NCBI GenBank assembly: GCA_009780955.1
Contig: WQZB01000052.1
Coordinates: 1-34,841, forward strand
Source of the DNA: Polyangiaceae bacterium
GTDB lineage: Bacteria; Myxococcota_A; Polyangia; Polyangiales; Polyangiaceae
Length of the DNA: 34,841 bases
Direction: 5' to 3'
Shown here piece after piece: positions 1 to 7,321 of the stretch. The notes under the pieces were generated by a model, which was not told the DNA's origin, ran no database searches, and saw nothing but the letters and a program-made list of their open reading frames with translations. Within the stretch, counting starts at the first letter, position 1, and each line of letters starts with the position of its first letter. The translations under genes and the position numbers were made by a program.

Positions 1-1126
1 ACAGTTGCGAACCGGCTACATTGGGCGCCCTAGACCGTTCCCGCATTCCGTCGTCCTCTGCGGCGTGCGAGACGTGCGCGACTACCGCATCCACACTTCC
101 AAGGGCGAGATCATCACGGGGGGGAGCGCCTTCAACGTGAAGGCTAAGTCGCTGCTGCTCGGAAACTTTTCAGAGGCCGAAGTCCGCGAACTCTACGAGC
201 AGCACACGGCCGAGACGGGGCAGGTTTTCGAGGAGTCGATCCATCCGAAGGTGATGGCGCTGACGGGCGGCCAGCCCTGGCTGGTCAATGCGTTGGCCAA
301 TGAGTTGACGCAGGAGATGCCGGGACTCCAAGACCGCTCGCGCCCCATCACTCTCGATGACGTGGATGAAGCCAAGGAGCGGCTCATTCTCCGGCGCGAC
401 ACGCACCTCGATCAGCTCGTGGACAAGCTCAAAGAGCCACGCGTCCGGCGCGTCATTGCACCCATTCTCGAAGGCGGCGAGTGGAGCCAGTCGGCATCGA
501 CCGAAGATCGCCAATATGTCGTTGATCTAGGACTCATCACGGTAGAACGCTCCAGTGGGGTCCGCATCGCCAACGAGATCTATCGGGAAATCATCCCCCG
601 AGCCCTCACGTCCATGCTCCAGGACGACTTCGCAGCCAAGGTGCCGAGCACGGCCTTCGTTCTTGCGGACGGCCGGCTCGACTTCCGAGGGATGCTCGCG
701 GGCTTCCAGCAGTTCTATCGAGAGAACTCGGAGGTTTGGAACAAGCGAGCGATCTACGAAGAGGCAGCACCGCAGCTTTTGCTGCAAGCCTGGTTGCAGC
801 GAGTGGTCAACGGCGGCGGGCGAATCGAGCGAGAGTATGCGCTGGGAAGAGGGCGCGCAGATCTCTTCGTTCGGTACTTTCGACAGGTAGATGGGAAGCG
901 GGCCGAGCAGCGATTCGTGGTGGAGATGAAGGTCGTGCGCGAGCGACGATCGCTCGAGGCGACGATCGAGGAAGGACTCGCGCAGACGGCGAGGTACGCC
1001 GAACGGTGCGCCCCGGACGAGGCTCACCTGATGGTTGTCGACCCGAGCGAGCGCAGTTGGGACGAAAAAGTCTTCGTAGAAGAGCGCCGTGCCGATGGCC
1101 GCGCGGTCACGGTGTGGGGCATGTGA
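1..1126 (+). CDS. AAA-type ATPase with C-terminal PD-(D/E)XK nuclease-like domain (5' partial, copy L)
   Basis: The reading frame is open from the first base, so the protein's N-terminus, including the Walker A and B motifs, lies outside the window. The visible part begins in the ATPase core (TGYIGRPRPFP, CGVRDVRDYR). It continues through the lid helices typical of bacterial AAA-like ATPases (NFSEAEVRELYEQHT, ALTGGQPWLVNALA) and a winged-helix-like segment at about residues 150-200. The C-terminus has a nuclease-like signature: GRGRADLF, then FVVEMK about 18 residues later, the D...ExK spacing of PD-(D/E)XK folds such as the DUF1703 type. Enzyme activity is inferred, not shown. An inverted, near-identical paralog lies at 33525-34841, and their middle segments differ strongly. 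No partner gene adjoins it on this strand. The role is unknown; nuclease-fused ATPases of this kind are often mobile or multicopy. Confidence 0.85.
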   Translation, partial: QLRTGYIGRPRPFPHSVVLCGVRDVRDYRIHTSKGEIITGGSAFNVKAKSLLLGNFSEAEVRELYEQHTAETGQVFEESIHPKVMALTGGQPWLVNALANELTQEMPGLQDRSRPITLDDVDEAKERLILRRDTHLDQLVDKLKEPRVRRVIAPILEGGEWSQSASTEDRQYVVDLGLITVERSSGVRIANEIYREIIPRALTSMLQDDFAAKVPSTAFVLADGRLDFRGMLAGFQQFYRENSEVWNKRAIYEEAAPQLLLQAWLQRVVNGGGRIEREYALGRGRADLFVRYFRQVDGKRAEQRFVVEMKVVRERRSLEATIEEGLAQTARYAERCAPDEAHLMVVDPSERSWDEKVFVEERRADGRAVTVWGM

Positions 1127-1230
1127 TCGAGTTTGACTCGAAGTCTTCCGTAACCGCATTTGCGGTATCGTCAGTCTGTCCAGCAAATCGGGTGAGGTTC
1201 ACGTCGATATCGCCTCAAGGTGAAATCGGT

Positions 1231-1554
1231 CTACGGCACATACGGGTTTGCGCCGGCGGCCACCAAGTTTGCGAAAGGGCCGTGAAGCAAGACTGTGCGG
1301 CCGCCGTTTTCGATGTGAACGCGCACGTTGTCGACAACCTGCGCGACGTTTTCGTGGGCGCCGAGCATCATCACGAGTCGATCTGGGGTGTCGGGCGCAA
1401 CGTCGATACCAACGAGGTGCAGAGCAGCATCGAGTAGCAGGCGCGCGGGCAACTCACCACGCAACGGCGAGCGCGGCCCTGTTTCACAAACCACAATGAT
1501 CACGTGCTGCGCCGGATCGTGCGAGTAGCTCGTTGCGTATTGCTCTGACAGCAT
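1231..1554 (-). CDS. Hypothetical protein, 107 aa
   Basis: This is the only plausible gene between the left-end ATPase and the coiled-coil gene. The frame starts at an ATG (1554-1552) and encodes a protein of ordinary composition with hydrophobic strands alternating with Asp/Arg/His-rich turns (QHVIIVVCET, LHLVGIDVAPDTPDRLVMML, NGGRTVLLHGPFANLV). It shows no signal peptide, membrane segment or motif that I recognise. The alternation suggests a small alpha/beta domain. A forward-strand frame overlaps it but has an Arg-rich, shadow-like composition. I see no clear ribosome binding site. If it is not a gene, the interval 1127-1752 holds only short inverted repeats. Confidence 0.45.
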   Translation of the reverse strand: MLSEQYATSYSHDPAQHVIIVVCETGPRSPLRGELPARLLLDAALHLVGIDVAPDTPDRLVMMLGAHENVAQVVDNVRVHIENGGRTVLLHGPFANLVAAGANPYVP

Positions 1555-1707
1555 TCAGTTATGGTAGCAGGTTAATTCATATCCTCACCGCCACGCTGGA
1601 CACGCTCTCGCCAAGCGGGCAGGCATACGTGCCGCCTCCACCATGGATGATCATGCGAGCTCGATCGCCTCTTCGAGGCGCGCTGTTCGCGGCACGTCGA
1701 AGGCATG

Positions 1708-1748
1708 ACGAGCACTTGCTCGTTCACCGTACGCTCATGTACCGTGAA
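1708..1748. promoter_or_regulatory. Two inverted repeats just upstream of the coiled-coil gene
   Basis: Bases 1708-1714 (acgagca) and 1717-1723 (tgctcgt) form a perfect 7-bp palindrome with a 2-nt centre. Bases 1723-1732 (ttcaccgtac) and 1739-1748 (gtaccgtgaa) form a second inverted repeat matching at 9 of 10 positions. The second ends four bases before the ATG at 1753. They could be an operator or a leader hairpin covering the ribosome binding region, which otherwise lacks a clear Shine-Dalgarno sequence. No promoter boxes could be assigned. Function is inferred from position only. Confidence 0.3.
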
Positions 1749-1752
1749 CGCG

Positions 1753-2328
1753 ATGTCCGAGCCGACGATTCAAGATGTGGTCGAGCTGATTCAGCAGCTC
1801 CGTACCGAGATGGCAACCAAGAGCGAACTGCAGGCGCTTCGCTCCGAGATGGCAACGAAGGAAGATCTTCGCGCAGTCGAAGTCAAAGTCGATGCGCTCG
1901 ATACCAAGGTTGGGTCCCTCGAAGTCAAAGTCGATGCGCTCGATACCAAGGTTGGGTCCCTCGAAGTCAAAGTCGATGCGCTCGATACCAAGGTTGGGTC
2001 CCTCGAAGTCAAAGTCGATGCACTCGATACCAAGGTTGGGTCCCTCGAAGTCAAAGTCGATGCACTCGATACCAAGGTTGGGTCCCTCGAAGTCAAAGTC
2101 GATGCACTCGATACCAGAGTGGGCTCACTCGACACCAAAGTCGATGCACTCGATACCAAGGTCGATGCGCATCGTGCCGAGACCGCGAAGGGCTTCGCGG
2201 AACTCGACCGGGAGTTAGCAGGCCACGCAGATCCGATTCACCGTCGAATCGAGGAGGAAATCTCTTCGATCAAGAAGCAGCTCGCCACCACGAAGCCTGC
2301 TGCTCGTCGTCCACAACGGCGCGCCTGA
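1753..2328 (+). CDS. Coiled-coil protein with tandem 14-residue repeats
   Basis: This encodes 191 aa with no signal peptide. The N-terminal 40 residues (IQDVVELIQQLRTEMATKSELQ) are amphipathic helix. Residues 43-136 are a near-perfect 14-residue repeat, VKVDALDTKVGSLE, with V/L at heptad core positions. That is exactly two heptads per unit, so a long parallel coiled coil is expected. The C-terminal 50 residues are charged helix ending in an Arg/Pro/Ala-rich tail. The start at 1753 was chosen over an upstream in-frame ATG (1705) because the protein-like helix begins there. Similar t-SNARE-like or apolipoprotein-like repeats occur in proteins of unknown function. Because each repeat is 42 bp and nearly identical, repeat number is probably variable between strains. 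No function can be given. Confidence 0.7.
   Translation: MSEPTIQDVVELIQQLRTEMATKSELQALRSEMATKEDLRAVEVKVDALDTKVGSLEVKVDALDTKVGSLEVKVDALDTKVGSLEVKVDALDTKVGSLEVKVDALDTKVGSLEVKVDALDTRVGSLDTKVDALDTKVDAHRAETAKGFAELDRELAGHADPIHRRIEEEISSIKKQLATTKPAARRPQRRA
1879..2160. repeat. 42-bp tandem repeat, six full units plus a partial one
   Basis: Units start at 1879, 1921, 1963, 2005, 2047 and 2089, each 42 bp, with a partial seventh from 2131 to about 2160. Units 1-3 share gatgcg and units 4-6 share gatgca, a block pattern that points to recent unit duplication. The unit length is a multiple of three, so copy-number change keeps the coiled-coil reading frame. Confidence 0.95.
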
Positions 2329-2333
2329 CGGCA

Positions 2334-2356
2334 GGGGCGGCCCTTTGTGCCGCCCC
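2334..2356 (+). terminator. GC-rich hairpin after the coiled-coil gene
   Basis: Bases ggggcggc (2334-2341) and gccgcccc (2349-2356) pair perfectly around a 7-nt loop, six bases after the stop codon. There is no T-run after it, so it may be a transcript-end stabiliser or a weak terminator. Confidence 0.5.
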
Positions 2357-2370
2357 ATAAGGAACACGCA

Positions 2371-2532
2371 TTAATTCCAAATGCGCGCCACGACGAAGTG
2401 CTGGTAGATAGCATTGCCGGTGGCGTTCCAATCGTTTATGCTACCTATAACTATCGTGCGTAGGCCGTCGGGCGCACGCGTGATGCCACCAGACCAGTTA
2501 TAATTATCTGTGCCATCACACTTAACTCTACT
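2371..2532 (-). pseudogene. Protein-like remnant in frame after the SMP-30 stop codon
   Basis: Past the TAG stop of the SMP-30-like gene (2533-2535), the same reading frame stays open for 53 codons and ends at a TAA (2371-2373). It reads like real protein: TDNYNWSGGITRAPDG, RTIVIGSINDWN, IYQHFVVARIWN. The PDG...IVIGS...FVVAR spacing resembles one delta-60 (beta-propeller-like) repeat of secreted myxobacterial proteins. It could be the tail of a lost gene, the former C-terminus of the upstream protein cut off by a stop mutation, or readthrough product. The short length makes this tentative. Confidence 0.4.
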
Positions 2533-3624
2533 CTATTGCTGCAAGCCAACGACCTTCACAGGGGCGGAAAACAGGCCCGAACCGGTGGTTGCGTCGGTCG
2601 ATATGTAGAGCGTTTTGAAATCACTGCCGCCAAAGGCAACGTTCGTTGCTGCCCCCCCAGACGTTGCGATTGTGCCCCACGACGAGCCATCGGGCTTGTA
2701 AACCCGAACGCCTGTGGATGTTGCCACATACACGTTGCCGTCTTGGTCAACGCCCAAGCCATCTGGTTTGGCAGTTAACTCGAGCTGTACGAACGGATTT
2801 CTCTGCCCATTAACTTTGCCGCTCGCATCGATTGAGTATTTCACAACCGAGGGCTTATCTGTGAGCGAGACATAGAGAATGTCACCTTTTGGCGAAAGGC
2901 CAATGCCGTTGGGCCGCACGAGGGAGTCCTCGCCGCCGCCGAAGTTGTCGATCAACGTGACAGCACCGTTGGTTGCTATGCTGTAGACGCCATTGATTAC
3001 GGTAGTATCCCCCTCTGCCACTTGGTAGAGTGGATCGGTCACGTAAATCGTGCCGTCTTTGGCAACCACAGCGTCGTTCGGCGACCACCACGGCGGGGGA
3101 TTGGGGGTGGTTGACACAGTCGTAACCGTCGCCGTTCCCGTCGGCGTGCGCTCCAACGTACCCTTTGGGTCCGTAGTAAGATCCACGATAGTTGGAGAAT
3201 TAGCGAAGAGCAGTTTCTGCTGGGTTGCGTCGTACGTGATGCCGAGCGCATAGCCATCGGCGGGTACATAGGGCGTCGTTGGGTCATCGAGACCGGGCGT
3301 GTACTTCACGATAGCTGTTGGTGGGTTGTATGGCGTGGAGACGTAGAGCGAACCGTCAGCCCAAATAAGCCCGTCGACGTAAAACCCATTAAATTCGGAC
3401 ACTGCCGTGGCTGTTGTCACTCCCTGAATTGGATTCTGCGGGCCGCTGGTTGAAGAACCGCTGTCGCCCGTAGTGTGGGTGCCCGCGTCGGTGCCTGTTT
3501 CTGTCCCGGTTGTGTCCGTAGAATCGGGACCGCTGTCGTCCGAGCTCGAACACGCGTACATCCACGCGCCAGAAAAAAACACCAAAGTAAAGGGTAAAAC
3601 GCTCTTTATAGTGCAAAAGTTCAT
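2533..3624 (-). CDS. SMP-30/gluconolactonase-like beta-propeller lipoprotein
   Basis: This encodes 363 aa from ATG 3624; the upstream in-frame start would add 16 residues before the signal peptide and is less likely. Residues 1-24 are a hydrophobic signal ending in MYAC, a loose lipobox with Cys25 as candidate lipidation site. A Ser/Thr/Asp/Gly-rich linker of about 35 residues follows, typical of surface lipoproteins. The rest is a six-bladed propeller of the SMP-30/gluconolactonase/LRE type. It has the family's repeated signatures WSPNDAVVAKDGTIYVTDPLY, RPNGIGLSPKGDILYVS and KPDGLGVDQDGNVYVA, whose Asn and Asp residues bind the metal in known members. Known relatives hydrolyse lactones; the substrate here is unknown. 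It stands alone and is divergent from the hydrolase gene. No strong ribosome binding site is visible. Confidence 0.8.
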   Translation of the reverse strand: MNFCTIKSVLPFTLVFFSGAWMYACSSSDDSGPDSTDTTGTETGTDAGTHTTGDSGSSTSGPQNPIQGVTTATAVSEFNGFYVDGLIWADGSLYVSTPYNPPTAIVKYTPGLDDPTTPYVPADGYALGITYDATQQKLLFANSPTIVDLTTDPKGTLERTPTGTATVTTVSTTPNPPPWWSPNDAVVAKDGTIYVTDPLYQVAEGDTTVINGVYSIATNGAVTLIDNFGGGEDSLVRPNGIGLSPKGDILYVSLTDKPSVVKYSIDASGKVNGQRNPFVQLELTAKPDGLGVDQDGNVYVATSTGVRVYKPDGSSWGTIATSGGAATNVAFGGSDFKTLYISTDATTGSGLFSAPVKVVGLQQ

Positions 3625-3750
3625 GGTGCCACAGTTGTAACACCCGGCCTGACACGCGGCAAGCGGCCGCACATAAATAGACGCACCTGCAATAGAAAAT
3701 TCCGCTACTAGGGTCGCTGCCGCACGCCGTTGGCATCATGTTCGTTCAGC

Positions 3751-4824
3751 ATGCGGCGTCGTAGTATGCATCGATCGATGCGTACTTGGCGTCAGGTGCT
3801 GAGTTCGGCAGCGGGCTCGGTTGACTACGGCGCGCTAACAGCCATTCGCGCTCGCACGAGTCGCGGCCACGCCAGCGCCCTTAGAATGGGCGCTGAGCAA
3901 CGCTTGCATGCTCTCGCCCATGTGCACGATGCATACGCCAGCGCGCTTGGCTCTGGCCCAGAAGCCTTTTTCCCCGAGCCCGGGCCCGCAGCCCCAACAC
4001 TGCGCGAAGTGCGAAAAGGCGTAATCGACGCCCAATGGCCAAGCCTGTACACACCCTTTCTCGATGAAGTTGCCGCAAAAGCCATGGCGAACGTGGCGAA
4101 TCGCACGGCTTACGCGCGCCTCTTTCTCGGCCCCACGCGCAATCCGCGCCCAGCCGTCATCGCGGTTCACGGATACATGCAAGGAGGTCACTGGCTCGTC
4201 GAAGAAATGCGGTGGCCAATCACCGGGCTTATGCGCCGTGGCCTCGATGTGGCGTTGCCAGTTCTTCCAGCGCACGGGCCGCGCGCAGGCAACCGGCGCG
4301 GTGCCCCCAATTTTCCGAGTGCCGATCCGCGCCTTACCAACGAAGGCTTTCGCCAAGCCGTGACCGATATCGTATCGCTTGCGCGCTGGCTACGAGAACG
4401 CGGCGCGCCGCACGTTGGCATCATGGGCGTAAGTCTAGGCGGCTACACTTCGGCGCTCGTTGCCACGGTCAGCTTGGCCATCGATTTCGTCATGCCAATG
4501 ATTCCTCTTGCGTCCGTTGCCGATTTTGCGCGTGCGCAAGGTCGCCTTGGCGCGGGCCTTAGCGCCAACGCGCAGCACGAAGCCCTCGAGCGCGCAAACT
4601 GGATTGCGAGCCCTCTCGCGCGTCCGCTTCGCATCTCACCATCGCGTGCGCTCGTCGTTGCCGCCGAGCACGATCGAATCACTCCCGTGTCCCATGCGGA
4701 GCGCATTGCGCGCCACTTCGCCTGCGAGCTCATGACAATCCCTGGCGGGCATCTTCTGCAGCTCGGTCGCGCCAACGCATTCCGAAGTTTGCTAGGCATG
4801 CTCGAGCGCCATAGAATTATCTGA
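3751..4824 (+). CDS. Alpha/beta-hydrolase fold protein
   Basis: This encodes about 357 aa from ATG 3751. ATGs at 3766 and 3778 and a TTG at 3730 are also in frame, and none has a clear Shine-Dalgarno sequence. The catalytic triad is visible: nucleophile Ser228 in GVSLGG, Asp308 in EHDRITP, and His334 in GGHLLQLG. The oxyanion-side strand is VIAVHGYMQGG. About 130 residues precede the core and show no motif I recognise. The HGYM start of the core and the overall length recall ABHD18-type hydrolases, but I cannot confirm that. There is no signal peptide, so it is probably cytoplasmic. The small membrane protein gene follows by one base, so the two are likely one transcript. Confidence 0.8.
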   Translation: MRRRSMHRSMRTWRQVLSSAAGSVDYGALTAIRARTSRGHASALRMGAEQRLHALAHVHDAYASALGSGPEAFFPEPGPAAPTLREVRKGVIDAQWPSLYTPFLDEVAAKAMANVANRTAYARLFLGPTRNPRPAVIAVHGYMQGGHWLVEEMRWPITGLMRRGLDVALPVLPAHGPRAGNRRGAPNFPSADPRLTNEGFRQAVTDIVSLARWLRERGAPHVGIMGVSLGGYTSALVATVSLAIDFVMPMIPLASVADFARAQGRLGAGLSANAQHEALERANWIASPLARPLRISPSRALVVAAEHDRITPVSHAERIARHFACELMTIPGGHLLQLGRANAFRSLLGMLERHRII

Positions 4825-4825
4825 A

Positions 4826-5017
4826 ATGAGCAAAACGCGTTCGGAGGTATTGGCGGAGTCGCGCACGAAGGGCATCGTTGCTGGGGCAACGACCGCGGGC
4901 GCTGTTGCGGCAGGCGTTCTGGTTGGGCCAATCACCTGCGTGGCTGTCGCCGTTCCTGCCGCCATCTTCACGTACAAGTGGTGGAGGCACCGCGCCGAAA
5001 ACGGCATCAAGTTCTAG
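4826..5017 (+). CDS. Small membrane protein, 63 aa
   Basis: The ATG follows the hydrolase stop by one base, so translation is probably coupled. A charged N-terminus of about 15 residues (MSKTRSEVLAESRTKG) is followed by one long Ala/Gly/Val-rich hydrophobic stretch (residues 16-50) with glycine-zipper spacing. It ends in a basic tail, YKWWRHRAENG. The stretch is long enough for one or two membrane passes. No family is recognised. The palindromic repeat element starts on the last base of its stop codon. Confidence 0.65.
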   Translation: MSKTRSEVLAESRTKGIVAGATTAGAVAAGVLVGPITCVAVAVPAAIFTYKWWRHRAENGIKF

Positions 5018-5139
5018 ACCGCTTTCGATTTGACGCGATCTCTTCGTTGGCGGCTCCGGTCCGGTCCTCAAAGCGCAAGGAGGCTGTTCCGGTCCGGTCC
5101 TCGCTGCCGCCTCGATCTCGCGTCAACTTGAAAGCGGTC
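5017..5139. repeat. Palindromic intergenic element, full copy A
   Basis: The left arm at 5017-5041 begins gaccgctttcgatttgacgc. The right arm at 5114-5139 ends cgtcaacttgaaagcggtc. The outer 10 bp pair perfectly, and in total 19 of the outer 21 positions are Watson-Crick pairs. Between the arms is a GC-rich core with two direct copies of tccggtccggtcctc (within 5055-5101). Pairing of ggcggc (5049-5054) with gccgcc is also possible. A T-run (5140-5144) follows the right arm, so the folded RNA could terminate transcription. A further left-arm fragment, tttcgatttgacg, lies at 5147-5159. A full second copy is at 31680-31802. Confidence 0.9.
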
Positions 5140-5222
5140 TTTTTCATTTCGATTTGACGGTCTTTACAGGCAGGGCGGGCCGAAGTAATGACGTCTTCCC
5201 CAAATCACGTCACGGGAATAAC

Positions 5223-5295
5223 GGGGCCGTAGCTCAGCTGGGAGAGCGCATCCATGGCATGGATGAGGTCAGGGGTTCGATCCCCCTCGGCTCCA
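5223..5295 (+). tRNA. tRNA-Ala (anticodon GGC)
   Basis: The 73-nt cloverleaf has every part. Acceptor stem: ggggccg with cggctcc, one G-T pair. D arm: gctc...gagc. Anticodon stem: catcc/ggatg around loop atggcat, anticodon GGC. T arm: aggggttcgatccccct. The discriminator base is A. The CCA end is not encoded (ctg follows), so it must be added after transcription. The gene lies alone, 83 bp after the palindromic element. Confidence 0.97.
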
Positions 5296-5322
5296 CTGAA
5301 AAAACGCTCACTTTGTCCTGTC

Positions 5323-5862
5323 ATGGGCCGTGTAGTTGGCGTGGTTGGCGTAGCAGCCATGATGTGGGCTTGCGTGCTTTCGAGTTCGTGCGTCAGCGGC
5401 TCCGGCGCCATGCCTTTCATTGCCGTTACACCGGAAGACGCGCGCCTTGCCGCAACGTCGAATGCCGTGACCGAGCGGGTAGGGCACGCACTCGAGTACG
5501 ACATTGATCCGGCACTTTTGAAGGAACACGAAGGTAACGCCGCAAACATGGTGTCCGACGCACTCGAAACGGTTGCGCGGGGCATCGATGCCGCGCGCGA
5601 GTCCGATCCAGACGCGACAGACCAGGTGTGCGCTGTCTGGGATATGCTGCGCATCAGTGTCGACGAGAAGGCACGCGAGCCATACGCACGCTTTGACGTG
5701 TCCACGAAAACGATGACATTGTGGGTGCCAACGCGTGCAACGACGTTTGCTCACGAGTGGAGCGTGACGCAAGCGCTGTTGACAGCAGCGCTCCCGACTC
5801 CACCGCCAACTCAACCCGCAGTGTCTCCGTCTCTGCCGCCGTTGCCCTCTCGAAGTTTGTGA
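5323..5862 (+). CDS. Secreted or lipoprotein of unknown function
   Basis: This encodes 179 aa from ATG 5323; the in-frame region further upstream overlaps the tRNA and cannot be coding. Residues 2-22 form a hydrophobic signal, with two cysteines (Cys17, Cys23) at possible lipidation positions, although neither has a canonical lipobox. The mature part is a mixed alpha/beta domain with no recognised motif (TPEDARLAATSNAVTERVGH, DQVCAVWDMLRISVDEKA). It ends in a Pro/Ser-rich tail. The product is likely exported to the periplasm or outer membrane. It precedes the Pro-rich membrane protein by 108 bp. Confidence 0.6.
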   Translation: MGRVVGVVGVAAMMWACVLSSSCVSGSGAMPFIAVTPEDARLAATSNAVTERVGHALEYDIDPALLKEHEGNAANMVSDALETVARGIDAARESDPDATDQVCAVWDMLRISVDEKAREPYARFDVSTKTMTLWVPTRATTFAHEWSVTQALLTAALPTPPPTQPAVSPSLPPLPSRSL

Positions 5863-5970
5863 GAATTCGCGTACCATCCGATTTTACGAAGTGCGCTCCA
5901 TGAGGTTCCGCCGTTGGCGGGCCGATCCGTACCGAATGCACCAACAACCCTGGGCGCACCAGGACCGAGC

Positions 5971-7074
5971 GTGAACAACGACAACAAATCTGGCCGCGAT
6001 CCCCACGCGCCCCCAAAAGCAGCCCGCCCCGCCTCTTGGCGCCCCGTGGAAGACGACGAGCGCACCGTTTCCACCGACGTGCCGCTATTCGACGCCCTAC
6101 CCGATGCGCCGTCGTCCACGTCCATTTCAAGCTCTCCACCGTCGACCGAGAAGTCTGTGCCGGTGGCCTTCGCGAACGTGGCGAACGTGCCTGCTCCTTC
6201 TGCGGCATCAAGCAAACCGCCCGGCCCGCTACCCATGCTTGAAACCGCTCAGCCCGACCCACTGCGTGCGCTTGCGAGAACCATGATGGGCATTGCGCCA
6301 CAAGCCGCGCCACGCCCGGCCGTCCCGGATGCGCCCGGATCGCGGGCAAGCGTTGCGGTTCCAAGTTTACCAAGTGACTCTGCGGCAGCGTATCGTGGCA
6401 ATCGCTACGTCGATCCGTGCGAGGCCACAACCATTGCTCCTCCGCTCGGCCAGCGCGTTGCTGGCGCGGACATCGCGGCTGTTGACGCCGCAAATCTTAT
6501 CGTGCCGGTCGAAACGCACTCTGCAAGCTCAGATCCGCCTGGCGTTGCACAACCGCGCGTTTTTGCGTGGGGTCGCGAGCCTGATCCAAGCGCCGAAGTT
6601 GATCCGCAAATTGTCTCGAACGAGCAGTTCGAACCGACTTTCAATCAAGCATTGCCCGAGAGTTTTTCATCGCAACCTTGGGCGCCGGCCCAAGGAACCC
6701 CAGCCCAAGGAGGAACAGTGCCAATGCCGCCCATGGGTGCTGGTTACGGCGGCAGTGTCACACACGGAGGCTCGGCGTTCGGCGGCGTTCCGGCGCCCCG
6801 GGATTTTCAAAGTATGCAAGGCGAGTCACCGCCAGGCGCGCAAGCGGCTTCCATGGCTGCGATGCAGCCCGTGAGCCACTCGACTTGGGGAGGCAATGCT
6901 CAGCAGCCAATGCACCTTTCGCATCCTTCGTGGGGACCGCAGCCGTTTGCATCCACGGCTCCACCAGAATCGGTGCGCGGTTCGAGGTCGATGGTCGGGT
7001 TCGTTGTGTTTGTGGTTCTATGCCTTGCGATTTTCCTGGCTGGTGCCGTGCTGTTCGTGAGCACAAAATGCTAG
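5971..7074 (+). CDS. Pro/Ala/Ser-rich protein with C-terminal membrane anchor
   Basis: This encodes 367 aa from GTG 5971, chosen because agga lies six bases upstream; a TTG at 5914 is the alternative. About 330 residues are low-complexity, rich in Pro, Ala, Ser and Gln, with no folded domain visible. An acidic Thr/Ser patch lies near residue 30 (EDDERTVSTDVP). A single transmembrane helix, MVGFVVFVVLCLAIFLAGAV, is followed by a very short tail ending in Cys. This layout, a long disordered cytoplasmic part with a tail anchor, is shared with the kinase encoded next, whose own C-terminal third is also Pro-rich. The protein could be a kinase substrate or scaffold; that is inference from context. 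Confidence 0.65.
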   Translation: MNNDNKSGRDPHAPPKAARPASWRPVEDDERTVSTDVPLFDALPDAPSSTSISSSPPSTEKSVPVAFANVANVPAPSAASSKPPGPLPMLETAQPDPLRALARTMMGIAPQAAPRPAVPDAPGSRASVAVPSLPSDSAAAYRGNRYVDPCEATTIAPPLGQRVAGADIAAVDAANLIVPVETHSASSDPPGVAQPRVFAWGREPDPSAEVDPQIVSNEQFEPTFNQALPESFSSQPWAPAQGTPAQGGTVPMPPMGAGYGGSVTHGGSAFGGVPAPRDFQSMQGESPPGAQAASMAAMQPVSHSTWGGNAQQPMHLSHPSWGPQPFASTAPPESVRGSRSMVGFVVFVVLCLAIFLAGAVLFVSTKC

Positions 7075-7153
7075 GGCCTATCCCTCAATTTCTCCCGCCA
7101 CCCCGCTTGCTCACGTAAATCCTGGCGGCTCCGCGTTCGGCAGCGGACGCATT

Positions 7154-7182
7154 TGTAGGGGCGCAGCGTGCTCGCCCCTACA
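7154..7182. repeat. REP-like palindrome (gtaggggcg family)
   Basis: Bases tgtaggggcg (7154-7163) and cgcccctaca (7173-7182) are a perfect 10-bp inverted repeat around a 9-nt loop. The same arm sequence recurs inside the coding region at 13995-14051. It lies between the Pro-rich protein and the kinase. No T-run follows it. Confidence 0.8.
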
Positions 7183-7187
7183 ATGAA

Positions 7188-7210
7188 CTCGCGTCAACTT
7201 GAAAGCGGTC
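7188..7210. repeat. Right arm only of the palindromic intergenic element
   Basis: Bases ctcgcgtcaacttgaaagcg and the following gtc match the right arm of copy A (5117-5139) exactly. No full left arm is found upstream; only a short similar stretch, tggcggctccg, occurs about 60 bp before. It is probably a decayed copy. The 247 bp from 7075 to 7321 otherwise hold the REP-like palindrome and a short ggcc-gaaa-ggcc hairpin (7247-7258). Confidence 0.75.
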
Positions 7211-7321
7211 TAAAGTAGCGCTTGTATGTGTGCGTGCATGGTGCGCGGCCGAAAGGCCTCTGATAGCTTTGACCTTTGATAGCCTTCGAAGCAACGGCAT
7301 GGGGCCGCTTTTCTGCCAGTG

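Noticed and set aside
1879..2160. Possible CRISPR array
   Set aside because: The units are directly adjacent without spacers, and they code for a continuous coiled coil.
5223..5295. tRNA-Ala as an attachment site of an integrated element
   Set aside because: No integrase gene and no repeated 3' end of the tRNA is seen in the window.
5654..6493. Reverse-strand open frame of 279 codons across 5654-6493
   Set aside because: It has shadow composition and is antisense to two genes with export or membrane features and a tail anchor.
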